From NCBI RefSeq assembly GCF_030518795.1, contig NZ_CP130427.1, forward strand, positions 3,038,001 through 3,102,000: a stretch of DNA of 64,000 bases, given 5' to 3'. Within the stretch, counting starts at the first letter, position 1. Every line of letters begins with the position of its first letter. The notes below the pieces were generated by a model, which did no database searches, was not told where the DNA came from, and saw only the letters and a program-made list of their open reading frames with translations. The stretch comes from Micromonospora sp. NBRC 110009 (GTDB lineage: Bacteria > Actinomycetota > Actinomycetes > Mycobacteriales > Micromonosporaceae). Below are positions 49,294 through 62,830 of the stretch, in pieces. A program made the translations under genes and the position numbers.

Positions 49294-49913
49294 GTGCCGT
49301 CCCTGGGACGACTGCATCTGATCACCGACACCCGGCCCGGGCGGGACCCCCTCGGCGTGCTGCGCGCCGCCCTGCCGGTGGCCCGCGCCGAGCTGGTCGT
49401 CCAGGTCCGGGTGGCGGACGACGCCACCGACCGTGAGGCGTACGAGCTGGCCGGCCGGGTCCTCGCCCTGTGCCGGCCGTACGGGGCGGCGTGCCTGGTC
49501 AACGACCGGCTGCACGTGGCGCTGGCGGTGGGCGCCGACGGGGGCCACGTGGGCGCGGACGACCTGCCGGTGCCGGCCGCCCGCCGGGTGCTCGGCGCCA
49601 CCGCGGTGCTCGGCGCGACCGCGCGGGAGCCGGGCGGCGCCGCCGCCGCGGTCGCCGCCGGGGCCAGCTACCTGGGCGTGGGACCGTGCCACCCGACCAC
49701 CACCAAGTCCGGCCTGCCCGACCCGATCGGCCCCGCCGGGGTGCGCGCCGTCGCCGGGGCGGCCCACGTGCCGGTGATCGCCATCGGCGGGGTGACCGCC
49801 GCTGCGGTGCCGGCGCTGCGGGCCGCCGGGGCGTACGGGGTGGCGGTGGTGGGGGCCCTCTCCGGGGCCGCCGACCCGGGCCGGGCCACCGCCGAGCTGC
49901 TCGGAGCGCTGAC

Positions 49914-49920
<7 letters not shown>
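49294..49920 (+). CDS. thiE: Thiamine-phosphate synthase
   Basis: The 208-residue TIM-barrel protein starts at GTG 49294 right after the TPP riboswitch. It joins HMP-diphosphate with thiazole phosphate to make thiamin phosphate. Family motifs are VNDRLHVA, GGHVGADDLP, GVGPCHPTTTKSG and VIAIGGV. The usual GxSxH loop is GATAR here. It is the first gene of the thi operon and overlaps thiO by 7 nt. A second member of the same fold occurs later in the operon. Confidence 0.9.
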
Positions 49921-55119
<5,199 letters not shown>

Positions 55120-55126
55120 GCGGGTG

Positions 55127-55159
55127 CGGTGGCCGGGCCGGACCAGGGCCCGGCCACCG
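55127..55159. terminator. Bidirectional hairpin between thiC and the minus-strand membrane protein
   Basis: A 13-bp stem (55127-55139 with 55147-55159) with a 7-nt loop lies between two convergent genes: 8 nt after the thiC stop and 2 nt from the stop of the minus-strand gene. It can serve both. Confidence 0.8.
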
Positions 55160-55160
55160 G

Positions 55161-58100
55161 TCAGTCGCGGTGGTGGCGACCGGTGCGCAGCGCACGGATG
55201 TCCCCGGCGTCGTCGTCCGAGGCGAGGCCGGCGACCCAGTCGACGTACTCCTCGTCCTGCGCGAGCTGCCCCGACTCGCGATCCGGCTCCGGCACGTCGC
55301 CGCCCTTGGCCCGGTTGCGCCGGAACAGGCCGCGTCGCTGCTTCGACTTTCCACCGCCGGGCTCGTCGGCCTCCTCGGCGGGGTCGGCGGCCGTCGCGGC
55401 GGGATCGACCGGGCCGGCATGCCGGCCGCCGGCCGGCGACGCGTCGGGCCCGACCGGGGTGGCGGGTCGGGCGTTGGGGAAGGCATCCCAGTTCGGCCGC
55501 GCCAGATCCGGCAGCGCCCGGTGACGCGGACGCGGGGCGGGTGGCGTCTCGGCCTCGTCCGCCGGGGCCACGCTGCTCTCCGGCCCGCCGCTCGGGCCGG
55601 CCTCGCCAGGGGCGGCGGTGGCCCGCGGGGTGACCGGCCAGTTCGGCGCGGCCGCGGCCGGCCGAGCGGGCCGGTCGTCGTCCGGCCGGTCCGTCACGTC
55701 CTCGAACATCGGGACGCGCGGGCGGGGCGACGCCGGGGGGTCGAGCGGGCCGGGTCCGGCCGGCTCGTCGGCGAAGAGGTAGCTCCTGCTCCTCCCGTCG
55801 GTCGAGGTGTCCGGCGCGGGCGACCCGGGAGTCCCCGCCTTCGCCACCCCGGCGGGTTCGGCGGCGGCCGGATCGCGGGGCACGGGGGTGACCTGCGCCC
55901 GCGCCGGCACGTCGACCTCGGCGGCCGGCTCGGCGGGAGTCGTCCCGACCGGCTCGGTGGTGGGAGCCGGGGCGGCGGCGGGGCTCTTGCGCCCGCGCTT
56001 GGACCGCCCGCGCGGCGCGGCCGGCGTCCCGTCCTCCGGCTGGCCGACCGGGTGCTCCGCCGGAGCCTCGGCCTGGTCGGGACGGGCCGGCGGGAGGACC
56101 TCGGTCTGTGCCGGCGTCGACTGGTCCGCCGGCGTGGGCGCGTCGATGCCGTCCGGCCGGTCGGTGCGCTCCTGCCGGGCCGACGCGGGAACGCCTGTTC
56201 GCTCCTGCTGTGTTGTTGCGGAAGCGTCGGTCCGGTCCGGGGCTGTGGCGGCGCCGGCCCGTTCGGGTCGGCTGGTCGCCGGGGTGGTGGGGATCAGCCC
56301 AGCGGCGCCCTTCGCGCCGGAGGTGCCCCGGCGGGAGCGGCGTCCGCCGCGCGGTGTGGGCGCGGTGCCCGGCTCCGCGTCGCCGGGCTGCGGCGTTGCG
56401 GAGTCGGACGGCCGGTCGCCGGCGGCCGGTGCCGGTGCCGGTGTGGCGGACGCGCCAGCGGTCGCCGGGCCGCTCGCCGCCATGCCGCGGGTGACCGCGG
56501 CCTTCCGGTCCGGACGGTCGCCTTTGGACGGTTCACCGCCGCGCTGCTCCGCCCGCGACGACGCCGGGGCCGGCTCGGCGGGCCGGGCCGACCGTCCGGC
56601 AACCGGCGGGGCCGATTCCGCAGGCGCGGCCGGCGACTCCTCGCCCGGCGTCGCCGAAGCCACGCCGGCTGCCTTCCGAGCCGGCTCCGAGATCCGCTCC
56701 CGTCGCCTCGACGGCGTGGCGTCGGCGGGCGTCGCGGCGGGGGCCGGCGGCTTCGGCTCGGCGGCCGGTCGACCGGCGGCGAGCACGTCGATGGCGGAGG
56801 TCCGCCGGCCCGGGGGCAGCATCGGAGCGGGCAGGTTCCGGGTCAGCTCGTCGGCGTCGCGGGTGCCGCGCTCCGCGCGGCCGTCGATCTCCGCGATGCT
56901 CGCCGCCGGCTCGGCGACAGCCACGTCGGGAGTGGCCGTCTCGGCGGTCGGGATCGGGTCGTCCGGGGCGGCCGTCGCGGCGGTCGGTCTCACCGGGCGG
57001 ACCGGCTCGTGCTCGGTCGTCCCGGCGGCCGCCCCTGCCGGGGGGACCCGGTCGTCGGGCGTGGCCGGCGCCACCGGGGGGATCCCCTCGTCGGGCGTGG
57101 CCGGCGCCACCGGGGCACCGCGATCGTCGGGAGCGGAGTGCCGGGGCACCGTCCGGCCGGACCGGACCGGTGCGGGTGTGAGGCCGGACGCGGCCGGCCA
57201 GTCCCAGTGGGCGGGGGCGAGCGAGCCGGCGCCCGGAGACTCCGACATCGGGGCGATCCGGCCCGGCTGGTCCGCCGTGCCGTCGGCTGCCGGCGCGGCG
57301 AGGTTCGACCCGGTCGCGGCCGCCGCGACCGGAGTGGCGGGCGAGGCCGGCAGGGGCTGGAGGATGTCGGTGGGCTCGATCGCGTCGGTGTCGGGGGCCG
57401 GCGTCGGCCGGCGCAGCACCGTGGCGGCGGTCGAGCCGAGCGCGCCGGCGGCGACCGCGATCAGCGCCCCGTAGTAGGGGGCGAGCTGGTAGCGGTCGCT
57501 GGCGTCGCCGGGCCCGGCGGTCAGGTACGCGAAGGCCAGCAGCACCGGTCCGGCCAGCCCGGCCGCCCCACCGATCGGCGCAAGGTGACCCCGCCGGCGG
57601 GCCAGCGCGCCGGTCGCCGCGCCGGCGAGCAGGGCGATCGTGGGCAGGACCAGCATCGCCAGCCGCTGCGCCGCCGCCGGGTCCAGCCAGGACGGTTCGA
57701 GGACGCCGAGGCGTACGGTGCGCAGCGGCCCGGTCGAGGCCACCGTCGGCGCGACGGAGACCAGCGCGAGCAGCCAGATGACTGCGGCGGTGAGCGCGAT
57801 GTTCCACCCGAACGGCGGTCTGAGCAGGACGACCATGGCGGCGCCCGCCCCGACCAGCGCGCCGAGCATCGCGCAGATGCCGACCGCCCAGACCGGGTCG
57901 ACGGTCCCGCCGAGCTCGGCGGTACGGGCCGGCTGCATGCAGAGCGGGGCGACCACGGTCGCGCCGAGCGCGGCGACGCCGGCGACGGCGAGCTGTTCGC
58001 TGATGCCGCCCGGCGACCCGTCCCGGCGGGCGAGGCGTTCCGTCACGACGGCACCGGCCACCGCCGCGATCGCCGCGAACCAGCCCACCCAGGCGAGCTG

Positions 58101-58250
58101 GGCGGGCCACCGGTTGACCGAACCGTCGGCGAACGCACCGTCGAGGCGTACGACGCCGAACCCGTACGCGATGCCGAGCTGGCCGGCCCCGGCCAGCATG
58201 CTCACTCCAAGCGCGGTGAGCGGCAGCCTGCCCCACGTCCGAAAGGCCAT
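55161..58250 (-). CDS. Large membrane protein with very long disordered cytoplasmic tail, unknown function
   Basis: The 1029-residue protein starts at ATG 58250 (GTG 58259 possible; neither has a clear ribosome site). The first 285 residues hold about seven or eight membrane helices; the remaining 740 are Pro/Ala/Thr/Asp-rich, low-complexity and charged, ending in a basic segment ([13 protein letters not shown]). Two 12-residue repeats ([12 protein letters not shown] and [12 protein letters not shown]) sit in the tail. I do not recognise a family for the tail. Long disordered tails on actinobacterial membrane proteins are known, but this one is unusually long. Function cannot be inferred. Confidence 0.75.
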   Translation of the reverse strand: MAFRTWGRLPLTALGVSMLAGAGQLGIAYGFGVVRLDGAFADGSVNRWPAQLAWVGWFAAIAAVAGAVVTERLARRDGSPGGISEQLAVAGVAALGATVVAPLCMQPARTAELGGTVDPVWAVGICAMLGALVGAGAAMVVLLRPPFGWNIALTAAVIWLLALVSVAPTVASTGPLRTVRLGVLEPSWLDPAAAQRLAMLVLPTIALLAGAATGALARRRGHLAPIGGAAGLAGPVLLAFAYLTAGPGDASDRYQLAPYYGALIAVAAGALGSTAATVLRRPTPAPDTDAIEPTDILQPLPASPATPVAAAATGSNLAAPAADGTADQPGRIAPMSESPGAGSLAPAHWDWPAASGLTPAPVRSGRTVPRHSAPDDRGAPVAPATPDEGIPPVAPATPDDRVPPAGAAAGTTEHEPVRPVRPTAATAAPDDPIPTAETATPDVAVAEPAASIAEIDGRAERGTRDADELTRNLPAPMLPPGRRTSAIDVLAAGRPAAEPKPPAPAATPADATPSRRRERISEPARKAAGVASATPGEESPAAPAESAPPVAGRSARPAEPAPASSRAEQRGGEPSKGDRPDRKAAVTRGMAASGPATAGASATPAPAPAAGDRPSDSATPQPGDAEPGTAPTPRGGRRSRRGTSGAKGAAGLIPTTPATSRPERAGAATAPDRTDASATTQQERTGVPASARQERTDRPDGIDAPTPADQSTPAQTEVLPPARPDQAEAPAEHPVGQPEDGTPAAPRGRSKRGRKSPAAAPAPTTEPVGTTPAEPAAEVDVPARAQVTPVPRDPAAAEPAGVAKAGTPGSPAPDTSTDGRSRSYLFADEPAGPGPLDPPASPRPRVPMFEDVTDRPDDDRPARPAAAAPNWPVTPRATAAPGEAGPSGGPESSVAPADEAETPPAPRPRHRALPDLARPNWDAFPNARPATPVGPDASPAGGRHAGPVDPAATAADPAEEADEPGGGKSKQRRGLFRRNRAKGGDVPEPDRESGQLAQDEEYVDWVAGLASDDDAGDIRALRTGRHHRD
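57052..57115. repeat. Two tandem 28-nt repeats in the tail of the large membrane protein
   Basis: Bases 57052-57079 and 57088-57115 are identical over 28 nt with a 36-bp period, that is twelve codons. Translated on the minus strand they give the repeats of the type VAPATPDxxxPP. A recent slippage duplication is likely. Confidence 0.8.
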
Positions 58251-58315
58251 GTCGGGCACGTTACGGCCCGGTGGGGTCGGCCGCTACTTACTCGCCGAGG
58301 TTGGTGTCGGCGTGG

Positions 58316-58624
58316 TTACTTCAGCTCGACCAGGCGGGCCAGGTAGGTGGTGTCCCCGACGTTGGTCAGCATGTGCACGGCGCCGGGGTCGCGGTAGACC
58401 ACCCCGCCGGTCGGTTCATCCGCGTCGATCTTCGTGCCGTCGATGGTCTGCACCACGTTCTTCGCGCCCTGGATCGCCACCACGAGGTAGGGGTGGTCGT
58501 GCCGGTGCAGCGGCTGCCGCTCGCCCGGCTCCAGTCGGATGTGCCAGACGCGCACCCGGTCGTTCTCGTAGACGATCTCCTGGCCCACCGGGCCGAGTTC
58601 GAGATCGGTGGCGCTGCCGGTCAT
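58316..58624 (-). CDS. Small cupin-domain protein
   Basis: The 102-residue protein is a single cupin barrel. His40 and His42 (PLHRHDHPY), with His84 (GAVHML), look like metal ligands. The ATG overlaps the stop of the upstream oxidoreductase gene (ATGA), so the two are coupled. Such cupins can be isomerases, dioxygenases or binding proteins. A role in processing the substrate of the neighbouring transporter or oxidoreductase is possible but unproven. Confidence 0.8.
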   Translation of the reverse strand: MTGSATDLELGPVGQEIVYENDRVRVWHIRLEPGERQPLHRHDHPYLVVAIQGAKNVVQTIDGTKIDADEPTGGVVYRDPGAVHMLTNVGDTTYLARLVELK

Positions 58625-59571
58625 CGCGTTCCGTTCAGTTGGGGGAGCACCTCGGCGGCGATGAGCTCCAGGTGGTCGAGGTCGGCAAAGTCGATCAGGC
58701 GCAGGTGCGCCCGGGTGGCGCCGACCGCGGCGAACTCGCCCAGCCGGTCAACGAGCTGCGCGGGGGAGCCGACCACCGGGTCCTCCGGCGGCAGGGCGCT
58801 CTTCACGTGCAGTGGCGCGGCCCGCAGCCGCGCCTCCGCGTCGGTGCGCCCGATGGCCACCACCACGCCGGCGGAGAGGACCAGCGGCGCCCGCCCCGAG
58901 GCGGTACGCCCGATCCGGTCGCACGCCTCGCGGACCCGCTCGTAGGCGGCGGCCGTCTCGGCGACGGTCTTGAACGGCATGTTGAACTCGTCGGCGTACC
59001 GGGCGGCCAGCTCGGGGGTGCGCTTCGGGCCCCGGCCGCCCACGATCACCGGCGGGCCGGGGCGCTGCACCGGCTTGGGCAGCGCGGGTGCGTCGAGGAG
59101 CTGGTAGTGCTCGCCCTTGAAGCTGTACGTCTCGCCGGGCGGGGTGCGCCACAGCCCGGTGACGACCTCGAGCTGCTCGGCGAGCCGGTCGAACCGCTCG
59201 GCGACGCCGGGGAACGGGATGCCGTACGCGGTGTGCTCGCGCTCGTACCAGCCGGCGCCGATGCCCAGTTCGACCCGGCCGCCGCTCATCTGGTCGACCT
59301 GCGCCACCAGCACGGCCAGCGGCCCGGGCAGCCGGAAGGTGGCCGAGGTGACCAGGGTGCCGAGCCGGATCCGGGAGGTCTCGCGGGCCAGCGCGGCGAG
59401 GGTCAACCAGGCGTCGGTGGGGCCGGGCAGCCCCGGCTCGTCGCCCATCGACCGGTAGTGGTCGGCCCGGAAGAAGCCCTCGAAGCCGGTCTCCTCGACT
59501 CGCCGGGCGAACCGGAGCTGGTCGTCGTAGCTGGCTCCACGGTGCGGTTCGGTGAACACCGACACCCGCAT
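58621..59571 (-). CDS. Luciferase-like (LLM) F420-dependent-type oxidoreductase
   Basis: The 316-residue barrel starts at ATG 59571 (GTG 59577 is an alternative; GGGAGG lies upstream). Motifs are GFFRADHYRSM, RIRLGTLVTSATFRLP, ELGIGAGWYEREH and VIVGGRGPKRTPELAARYAD. It matches actinobacterial LLM proteins often annotated as F420-dependent, although the FMNH2-dependent SsuD group has the same fold. It lies in one minus-strand operon between an ABC ATPase (2-nt gap) and a cupin (4-nt overlap). Substrate unknown. Confidence 0.85.
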   Translation of the reverse strand: MRVSVFTEPHRGASYDDQLRFARRVEETGFEGFFRADHYRSMGDEPGLPGPTDAWLTLAALARETSRIRLGTLVTSATFRLPGPLAVLVAQVDQMSGGRVELGIGAGWYEREHTAYGIPFPGVAERFDRLAEQLEVVTGLWRTPPGETYSFKGEHYQLLDAPALPKPVQRPGPPVIVGGRGPKRTPELAARYADEFNMPFKTVAETAAAYERVREACDRIGRTASGRAPLVLSAGVVVAIGRTDAEARLRAAPLHVKSALPPEDPVVGSPAQLVDRLGEFAAVGATRAHLRLIDFADLDHLELIAAEVLPQLNGTR

Positions 59572-59573
59572 GG

Positions 59574-60395
59574 TCACTGCCCTCCCGTGCCGGCGGAGGC
59601 CGGCGTCTCGGTCCCGTCGGTCGACTCGGCCGGCGCGGGCGCGTCCCGCTCCATCAGCAGCTCGTGCAGTTCGGCGCTGATCCGGGCCACCTCGGCCAGG
59701 TGCGCGTGCCGGCCGAGCGTGCGCGGCCGGGGCACCTTCACCTCGACGACCTCGCGGATCCGGCCGGGGCGCGGGCTGAGCACGACGACCCGGTCGGCGA
59801 GCAGCACCGCCTCGTCGATCGAGTGGGTGACGAAGACGATGGTCGCCCGGGTCTCCATGTGCACCCGCTGGAGCTCACCGGCGAGCTCCTCCCGGGTGAG
59901 CGCGTCGAGCGCGGAGAAGGGCTCGTCCATGAGCATCACCCGCGGTTCGCCGATCAGCGAGCGGCAGAGCGAGACCCGCTGCTGCATGCCGCCCGAGAGT
60001 TCGTGCGGCAGCCGCTTCTCGAAGCCGCCCAGCCCGGCCATCTCCAGCAGCTCCCGGGCCCGGTCGCGGTGCTTCGCCCGGCGCCAGCCGAAGATCTCCA
60101 CCGGGAGCAGGACGTTGTCCAGCACCGAGCGCCAGGGCAGCAGGGCCGGCCGCTGGAACAGCATGGCGATGTCCCGGCGGGGTCTGGTGATCGGCGTCCC
60201 ACCGACGGTGATCTCGCCCGCGCTGACCGGCAGCAGGCCGGCGATCATGCGGAGCAGGGTCGACTTGCCGCAGCCGGACCGGCCGAGGACGGCAACGAAC
60301 TCGCCCTCGGCGACGTCGAGGTCGACCTCGCGCAGCGCCTCCACCCGCCCCGAGCGGCCGTCGAAGGTGCGGGACACCCCGGACAGTCGGATCAT
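59574..60395 (-). CDS. ABC transporter ATP-binding protein, nitrate/sulfonate/HMP-precursor class
   Basis: The 273-residue ATPase starts at ATG 60395. Walker A GRSGCGKS is at 38-45, Q-loop Gln81, signature LSGGM at 133-137, Walker B MLMDEP at 154-159, and switch His191. It belongs to the SsuB/TauB/ThiZ-like group. Its substrate-binding protein and permease are encoded divergently 285 nt away, and an inverted repeat lies between them. The adjacent oxidoreductase and cupin are in the same operon. Confidence 0.92.
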   Translation of the reverse strand: MIRLSGVSRTFDGRSGRVEALREVDLDVAEGEFVAVLGRSGCGKSTLLRMIAGLLPVSAGEITVGGTPITRPRRDIAMLFQRPALLPWRSVLDNVLLPVEIFGWRRAKHRDRARELLEMAGLGGFEKRLPHELSGGMQQRVSLCRSLIGEPRVMLMDEPFSALDALTREELAGELQRVHMETRATIVFVTHSIDEAVLLADRVVVLSPRPGRIREVVEVKVPRPRTLGRHAHLAEVARISAELHELLMERDAPAPAESTDGTETPASAGTGGQ

Positions 60396-60444
60396 CTCCC
60401 GCCGGCTCCCTTCCACGTCGCGAACGCGAGCCGGGCCAGCGTAG

Positions 60445-60473
60445 CCGGACGGGCTCCTCATAGCACCGTCCGG
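60445..60473. promoter_or_regulatory. Operator-like inverted repeat between divergent ABC genes
   Basis: CCGGACGG (60445-60452) and CCGTCCGG (60466-60473) form 8-bp arms separated by 13 bp. The site lies 50 bp upstream of the minus-strand ATPase and about 210 bp upstream of the plus-strand binding protein. No regulator gene adjoins it, and no TPP-riboswitch sequence is present in this gap. Confidence 0.5.
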
Positions 60474-60680
60474 GGTGGACAGCGACCACTTTCCGTCAGG
60501 CAACTTCGTTTCCGTACCGCAACGGTGGGCCGGACGTGCCGGCAAGAAGCTTCTCGTACGCTGTTGCGCGCGAAGAGTCCCCTCACGACGGTCCCGTCGG
60601 CTGCCCCCTCCCGCCGACCCCGTCAGACCCACGACCCGTCCGGGCGAGCATGGCCTGGTCGGAAAGGACATGGTGCACTG

Positions 60681-61709
60681 ATGAGAAGGCTGACCCGTAC
60701 GGTCGCCGCCGCCGCGCTGGCCACCGCCCTCGCCCTGGTTTCCGGTTGCAGCAGCGACTCGGACAAGTCCGCGGACAAGGCCGCGGGTGGCGCGGCGCTG
60801 GAGAAGGTGACATACCTCACCTCCTTCGGCAACTTCGGCCGGGACTCGTACGCCTGGGTGGCGAAGGAGAAGGGCTTCTTCAAGGAGGCCGGCTTCGACG
60901 TCGACATCAAGCCGGGCCAGGGCACGGGCGATGTCATCAAGCTCGTCACCGGCGGCCAGGCCGACTTCGGCCCGATCGACCTGACCGGTGGCATCCTCCA
61001 GATGGGCAACGGCCAGGCCAAGGACTTCGTCGCGGTGGCGGCGATCCAGCAGCGCACCATGGCCGCGATCGTCTCGGTCGAGGGCAAGAACATCGCCACG
61101 CCGAAGGACCTGGAGGGCAAGAGGCTCGCCGACACCAAGTTCTCCGTCGTGTACAACCTCTTCCCGACGTACGCCAAGCTGGCTGGCATCGACGCCAGCA
61201 AGGTGACCTGGGTCAACGGCGACGCAGCGGGACTGATCGGCATGCTGGGCGCCGGCTCGGTCGACGGCATCGGCCAGTTCGTGGTCGGCCAGCCGACGGT
61301 CGAGGCGGTGACCAAGAAGAAGCCGGTGGTGCTGCCCTACAGCAACGTGATGCAGGACCTCTACGGCAACGCGCTGATCACCTCCACGAAGATCGCCAAG
61401 GAGAAGCCGGAAATGGTCAAGCGCTTCACCGCGGCGCTGATCAAGGGCTTGGAGTACTCCCTGGCCCACCCGGAGGAGGCGGGCCAGATCTTGAAGAAGA
61501 ATGTGGACGCCGCCAACCCCGCCGCGGCCGCCGCCGAGCTCCAGCTGATGGCCGCGTACGTCCGGTCCAACAACTCCGGCACCGCGCTGGGCACCCTGGA
61601 CAGCGGCCGGGTCGCCAAGAGCATCGCGCTGCTTCAGGGCGCGGGCGCGCTCAAGCAGAACCTGACCCCCGACCAGATCATCGACTTCAACCTCGCGCCG
61701 AAGGCCTGA
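60681..61709 (+). CDS. NMT1/THI5-like ABC substrate-binding lipoprotein
   Basis: The 342-residue protein has a lipoprotein signal peptide with lipobox LVSGC (Cys23 lipidated). The mature part fits the NMT1/THI5-like and SsuA-like binding proteins, with VTYLTSFGNFGRDSYAWVA and a QQRTMAAIVS segment. Such proteins bind pyrimidine precursors of thiamin (ThiY), riboflavin or sulfonates. With the thiamin operon only 5.6 kb away, HMP-precursor uptake is attractive, but the nearby LLM oxidoreductase equally suggests sulfonate-type substrates. The open frame upstream is not coding. The permease gene follows after 99 nt. Confidence 0.85.
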   Translation: MRRLTRTVAAAALATALALVSGCSSDSDKSADKAAGGAALEKVTYLTSFGNFGRDSYAWVAKEKGFFKEAGFDVDIKPGQGTGDVIKLVTGGQADFGPIDLTGGILQMGNGQAKDFVAVAAIQQRTMAAIVSVEGKNIATPKDLEGKRLADTKFSVVYNLFPTYAKLAGIDASKVTWVNGDAAGLIGMLGAGSVDGIGQFVVGQPTVEAVTKKKPVVLPYSNVMQDLYGNALITSTKIAKEKPEMVKRFTAALIKGLEYSLAHPEEAGQILKKNVDAANPAAAAAELQLMAAYVRSNNSGTALGTLDSGRVAKSIALLQGAGALKQNLTPDQIIDFNLAPKA

Positions 61710-61808
61710 CCGGCCGGCTCGGACCACGGGGTGCGGCCCGCCGGGGTTCCGGTGGGGCGCACCCCTTTCGCGTGCCGGTCGTCCGACCGGCCGAGAGAGG
61801 AGGACACG

Positions 61809-62654
61809 TTGACGCAGTTGACCGGGACCCGCGCCGGGGCACCGGCGCCGCACCCGTCGGCGCAGACCGCGACCGTTCCGCGCCGGCTGGGCGTACGCCC
61901 GGCGGTGGGGCTGCCAGCGCTCGGGCTGGTGATCGCGGTGGCGGCCTGGTGGCTGGTCAGCTCGGGACTGCACCTGGTCCACCCGGCAGTGCTGCCACCG
62001 CCGCAGGCGGTGTGGCAGGGGCTGACCGCCAGCTTGCCCGTGCTCCTGCCGGCGCTGGGGATCACCATCTGGCTGACCCTTTTCGGCTTCCTGCTCTCGT
62101 CGGTCGCCGGCGTGCTGATCGGGATGGCCCTGGCCGCCTCCCGCCGGGTGGAGCGGATGTTCGCGCCGCTGCTGGTGGCGGTCAACGCGGTGCCGAAGAT
62201 CGCCTTCGGACCGCTGCTCGTGGTCGCCGTCGGCTGGGGGCAGAAACCCATCCTGACCATGGTGTTTCTGCTCTGCTTCTTCCCGATCGTGCTGTCCACC
62301 GCGACCGGGCTGACCACCACCCCCGCCGACATGGCCGACCTGGCCCGCTCGCTCAACGCGTCGTGGTGGCAGGCGTTCCGGAAGGTGCGCTTCCCCGCCG
62401 CCCTGCCGCAGATCTTCGTCGGACTGAAGGTGGCGATGCCGCTCGCCGCGATCGGCGCCGTGATCGGGGAGTTCTACTCGGACAAGCCCGGGCTGGGCTA
62501 CCAGATTCTCCAGTACAACGGCGTCGGCGACATCGCGACGGCGTGGGCGGCGATCGTGCTGGTAGCACTGATGAGCATCCTGCTCTACTCCGCCCTGACC
62601 CTCCTCGAACGCCTGGCCCTCCCCTGGGTCCGAGCCACCACCTCCGCCAGATGA
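61809..62654 (+). CDS. ABC transporter permease, SsuC/ThiX-like
   Basis: The 281-residue protein starts at TTG 61809, supported by GGAGG five bases upstream; the open frame continues further 5' without a ribosome site. Six membrane helices and the EAA loop (SLNASWWQAFRKVRFPAALP) are visible. It is the membrane partner of the binding protein upstream and the divergent ATPase. Substrate as discussed for those genes. Confidence 0.9.
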   Translation: MTQLTGTRAGAPAPHPSAQTATVPRRLGVRPAVGLPALGLVIAVAAWWLVSSGLHLVHPAVLPPPQAVWQGLTASLPVLLPALGITIWLTLFGFLLSSVAGVLIGMALAASRRVERMFAPLLVAVNAVPKIAFGPLLVVAVGWGQKPILTMVFLLCFFPIVLSTATGLTTTPADMADLARSLNASWWQAFRKVRFPAALPQIFVGLKVAMPLAAIGAVIGEFYSDKPGLGYQILQYNGVGDIATAWAAIVLVALMSILLYSALTLLERLALPWVRATTSAR

Positions 62655-62744
62655 CCCGCAAGGCAACCAGTCGACAGTGGACCCGGCGTTGACCGTAGAC
62701 ACCCGAGGTCCACAGAAGCGGACGGACGGCGCGGCACCACCGAA

Positions 62745-62816
62745 GGTGTGGCCCCACCGCAACCGGCGGAGGGATCAAGCCTGACCGCCCGGAGCCGGTT
62801 GCGGTGGGGCCACACC
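62745..62816. repeat. Perfect 23-bp inverted repeat between convergent genes
   Basis: Bases 62745-62767 and 62794-62816 are exact reverse complements (23 bp) separated by 26 nt. The element lies between the plus-strand permease (ends 62654) and the minus-strand binding protein (ends 62831). It can form a very stable hairpin on either strand and probably acts as a bidirectional terminator. No transposase or target-site repeat is evident. Confidence 0.8.
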
Positions 62817-62830
62817 CCCAAGCCCAACCA

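Noticed and set aside
60396..60680. A possible TPP riboswitch before the NMT1/THI5-like gene
   Set aside because: None of the conserved THI blocks (CTGAGA, ACCTGATC) occur in the gap.
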